A stretch of DNA of 50,933 nucleotides from a virus. How positions within the stretch are numbered: the first letter of the stretch is position 1; every line of letters starts with the position of its first letter. Shown piece after piece: positions 48,427-50,933 of this stretch. The notes below the pieces were generated by a model. That model had not been told where the DNA came from. It searched no databases and saw only the letters and a program-made list of their open reading frames with translations. The position numbers were made by a program, and so were the translations under genes. The DNA is taken from positions 1 to 50,933 of IMG/VR virus record IMGVR_UViG_3300037225_000882. One strand, given 5' to 3'.

Positions 48427-50106
48427 TTACTGTAAGTCACCAATTCCGAAAGTCTGAAGACCATCGCAGAAGATTCTACCATAGTATCTGTTCAATACCA
48501 TTTTCTTTGCATATCTTGTCATGATACCACGAATCGGTGTGAAATCAAAAGGATTATACATGACAGGCGTAAGTTGCATTGGTACGTAAGGAGCGTAAAT
48601 ATAGCCGGTCTCTAAGATACTTGTTCCTTTATGTCCAACTAACACTGTGTTAGCAGGAGCATATGGGTCACGATATACCTGATATCTGCCACTAAGAGTA
48701 CCGATTTTTTCAATACCCATATTGTATTTATCCTGCTCTGGAGCAGCATTAGATACATGGAAGTATTCAAGGTCATCGAATACTGCACTCACTTCAGGAG
48801 ATACTACAACCCAAGAAGCACCACCACGAAGGGTTGCTTTATGAATCTGTGCTGAAATCTGGTTGATCTTTGTGATCAATGTCTGATTCCAGTCTTTCTG
48901 TACACCATAATAAGTGTTAGTTCCTTTACGAAGTCCGTTGTAGTCCCAACGAGCTGTCCAAGCTGCACCACGTCTTAAATCACGAAGGATTTCACGGTCA
49001 ATTTCAGCAGCCATTTGTTCTGACAATAAAGCTGTTAATTCAGCTTCTGCGTCAATGTTATGGAATGCACTAACGTCCTGTGCCAATTCAGGTGTCCACA
49101 TAGCACGCATTTTACGTGTTTCTACAGATACTGTTACTTGGTCAAGAACGAAGGTTACTTCAGCCATTCTTGAATCTTCTTCAAGATCGCTGTATACTCT
49201 GTAAGTAAAGTAGAATGTTATACCAGTTGCAACTGTAGTTGCACTAAGTGGTAGATAACCACCAGTTCCAGCGTATTGTATGTCAGCTAAAAGTACAATT
49301 GTACCTGTTTTGCCAACAATTGCTTGACCGTATTTTTGAACCTTTACGTTGAAAGGAATTGCTGTACCTGCAGAAATACTACCATCTGTAGCATAAGGAG
49401 AAGGAGCAACAAAATTAGTTTTTGAAGTGATTCTCAAACCAGCAAGGAATGATTCGGTATCCATTGGCACGCCAGCAGGACCGATCAATTTACCTTCACT
49501 TGTAGTAGTGAAACCACTAAGTGTGAGTGTAACGAATTTATCAGTACCAACTACCCAAGTAGAAGCAGCAGTTTTACCGGTTATAATTGTCATTTCACCT
49601 TTTGAACGATCAAACAATGATGTACCTTCTTCATTATATTTAGTTGCATAGAATGCATCGTACAATGAACGACTTTCGAACTGTGTTTTTGCACTAAGTG
49701 CTTTTTCAGCAGAGTTTCCATATGCACCATCAGGTGATGTTTGATTGAAATTAGGAGCATTATCTACTCTTACGCTTGCTTTCGGATTGATGTAGTACAA
49801 TTTACCAATCGGTAAGTTAAGTGCCTGTACAGACACGATGTCATTTGCTAACAATTTAGCAAATACTCTACGAATTACGGGGAATGCAACGGTTTCGAAT
49901 TGTCCACTTGAAGACGAATCTGACGATTCATTGATCATGTGTGATAACTGGTTTTCGAAAAGCTGTGCGCAATTCTCTTTCACGTTACCTTCAAGACCTT
50001 CAAGAAGACCGATTTTTTCCCAACGATTTGTTGTTATTTCTCTTTGTTCACGGAGTTGTTTTAAACCAATGTTACCAACTTCCGCACTTTCCATTAAAAA
50101 TCCCAT
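48427..50106 (-). CDS. Major capsid protein (gp23-like)
   Basis: A 559-residue protein (T4 gp23 521). 'GQFETVAFPVIRRVFAKLLANDIVSVQALNLPIGKLYYINPK' (abbreviated here by start and end) is the conserved gp23 N-arm/HK97 core entry. 'WTPELAQDVSAFHNIDAEAELTALLSEQMAAEIDREIL' is the spine helix, and 'LTPVMYNPFDFTPIRGIMTRYAKKMVLN' the C-terminal P-domain region. The first 40 residues resemble the gp23 propeptide (RWEKIGLLEGLEG), removed by the prohead protease in T4. A copy of this propeptide segment ends the 46587 protein. The core protein gene lies upstream. Confidence 0.92.
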   Translation of the reverse strand: MGFLMESAEVGNIGLKQLREQREITTNRWEKIGLLEGLEGNVKENCAQLFENQLSHMINESSDSSSSGQFETVAFPVIRRVFAKLLANDIVSVQALNLPIGKLYYINPKASVRVDNAPNFNQTSPDGAYGNSAEKALSAKTQFESRSLYDAFYATKYNEEGTSLFDRSKGEMTIITGKTAASTWVVGTDKFVTLTLSGFTTTSEGKLIGPAGVPMDTESFLAGLRITSKTNFVAPSPYATDGSISAGTAIPFNVKVQKYGQAIVGKTGTIVLLADIQYAGTGGYLPLSATTVATGITFYFTYRVYSDLEEDSRMAEVTFVLDQVTVSVETRKMRAMWTPELAQDVSAFHNIDAEAELTALLSEQMAAEIDREILRDLRRGAAWTARWDYNGLRKGTNTYYGVQKDWNQTLITKINQISAQIHKATLRGGASWVVVSPEVSAVFDDLEYFHVSNAAPEQDKYNMGIEKIGTLSGRYQVYRDPYAPANTVLVGHKGTSILETGYIYAPYVPMQLTPVMYNPFDFTPIRGIMTRYAKKMVLNRYYGRIFCDGLQTFGIGDLQ

Positions 50107-50124
50107 TTTATAAATTTTTAGATT

Positions 50125-50933
50125 TTATGATATTATTTTTTTGCCTCTGTGTTCTATGGTTTCGATAATTTTCCTCATTCTCTGAATATGTTTATCGTCT
50201 GCATAAGCTGTTTTTTCGATTACTTCATCAAGTTTTTGTTTTGAAGACGGCTGTATAGAAGCTGATACTTTAGTCTCAATACTTTCAGTAAGTGTTTTCT
50301 TTCCACCTTTCATTTCTGTAAGGAAATTCTTATACACTTTCTGTGATGAAATGATATTATCAACTTTTTTAAATTCGTTGATAATTTTAACTTTATCCTC
50401 TTGTGTTAATGCCAATTCTTCGTTTACCAATAAATTATTTACATGAGATAAATTGGTATTGAAAACTGCCATTTCTTTTAACTGTCCACGATATTTGTCC
50501 AGTGCGGATTTGTATTTTTCTACTAAAACCGTAGCGGTTTCTTTATATTTCTTAGTTTCGTTTATTTTTTTGGTCAACTTTTTGTTTTCCTCAATTAAAC
50601 CACTAATCTTTTTCTCTGATTCTGTTCTAAGACCACTACGCATTTTTTCAGCAGCAGCCGTAGATTTATATTCTTTGCCCGGTATTGATGTTGAAGGAAC
50701 TTTTTTCATATTTCCTAAAGTCTGTGTTAAACTTTCTTCAACAGGTGCTTCATTTGCACCACCCAATACTGCATCAATGTCGGCTTCTGATATTTCCATA
50801 TTTCCGCCTAATTCATCAATAAGTTTTGAATCATATTGACCCTGATGCATTTTATCTAATGGGAAATTACCAGCATGCATTTCATCGACTGATTTTTCAT
50901 CAATCATTGCTGTGGTCGGTCCGCCAGCATTTA
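50125..50933 (-). CDS. Putative head core/scaffold protein (gp22-like), 5' end missing
   Basis: The frame is open to the right edge. An internal ATG at 50907 is not taken as the start, because eight in-frame codons precede it without a stop. The protein is acidic and Gly-containing at the N side (DEMHAGNFPLDKMHQGQYDSKL). It then has a long Lys/Glu coiled coil (about 95-165 from the internal Met) and a helical C-terminus ending in HRGKKIIS. Composition, and location 19 nt before the capsid gene, fit the gp22 scaffold. No direct motif confirms this. Confidence 0.6.
   Translation of the reverse strand, partial: NAGGPTTAMIDEKSVDEMHAGNFPLDKMHQGQYDSKLIDELGGNMEISEADIDAVLGGANEAPVEESLTQTLGNMKKVPSTSIPGKEYKSTAAAEKMRSGLRTESEKKISGLIEENKKLTKKINETKKYKETATVLVEKYKSALDKYRGQLKEMAVFNTNLSHVNNLLVNEELALTQEDKVKIINEFKKVDNIISSQKVYKNFLTEMKGGKKTLTESIETKVSASIQPSSKQKLDEVIEKTAYADDKHIQRMRKIIETIEHRGKKIIS

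Noticed and set aside
1-50933. tRNA genes or CRISPR arrays
   Set aside because: No cloverleaf-like GC-rich segments and no regularly spaced direct repeats with unique spacers were seen in the intergenic regions. The tandem repeats lie inside fibre genes.

Overview
The window is strongly AT-rich and reads as part of the genome of a large contractile-tailed (T4-like myovirus) phage. It carries T4-type homologues for the tail sheath (gp18-like), tail tube (gp19-like), major capsid protein (gp23-like), a coiled-coil head-core/scaffold candidate, two neck proteins (gp13/gp14-like), a T4 baseplate/tail-assembly-chaperone-type protein, a tape measure, a gp5-like OB-fold spike and a gp55-like late sigma factor. 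The host is most likely a member of Bacteroidota. Several intergenic regions carry the Bacteroidota housekeeping promoter (TTTG, 19-20 nt, TAnnTTTG), secreted proteins have signal peptides cut before AQ, and one virion protein is built from Ig/FN3-like repeats typical of Bacteroidota surface proteins.

Layout. 1-5910 (minus): a tail/baseplate structural protein open at the left edge, a tape measure, and a chaperone-type gene with a candidate -1 frameshift extension. 6079-15825 (plus): two small or HAD-like proteins, a decayed TnpB remnant, two glycosyltransferases, the late sigma factor, a C39-like protein, a run of probable baseplate genes ending in the spike, a PD-(D/E)XK nuclease and a GIY-YIG homing endonuclease. 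15881-19209 (minus): tube and sheath. 19605-26647 (mostly plus): a Vsr-like homing endonuclease, three large unknown proteins of structural look, and two small minus-strand genes. 26692-33719 (minus): a tail-fibre/baseplate-periphery operon, including a protein of Cys-rich repeats. 33805-39108 (plus): an RHH repressor-like gene, a second Vsr-like endonuclease, small accessory genes and an intact IS607-family element. 39141-40937 (minus): three genes sharing an LYLRTG module. 41134-42174 (plus): a second GIY-YIG endonuclease. 42171-43848 (minus): neck genes. 43901-47490 (plus): accessory genes including an SF1 helicase, a SLOG protein and a small protein ending in a copy of the capsid N-terminus. 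47487-50933 (minus): two envelope-directed small proteins, the major capsid protein and a core protein open at the right edge.

Two promoter types appear to organise expression. A motif close to AGTATTTATAATA lies 8-50 nt before the first gene of most late units and is oriented with the gene on both strands. It is a natural candidate for recognition by the gp55-like sigma factor encoded at 9458-10333. Host-type promoters precede accessory genes and homing endonucleases instead. Four homing endonucleases, one IS607 element and one TnpB remnant sit between virion operons, so the structural region is heavily colonised by mobile DNA. I found no tRNA genes and no CRISPR array. Portal, prohead protease and terminase were not seen.
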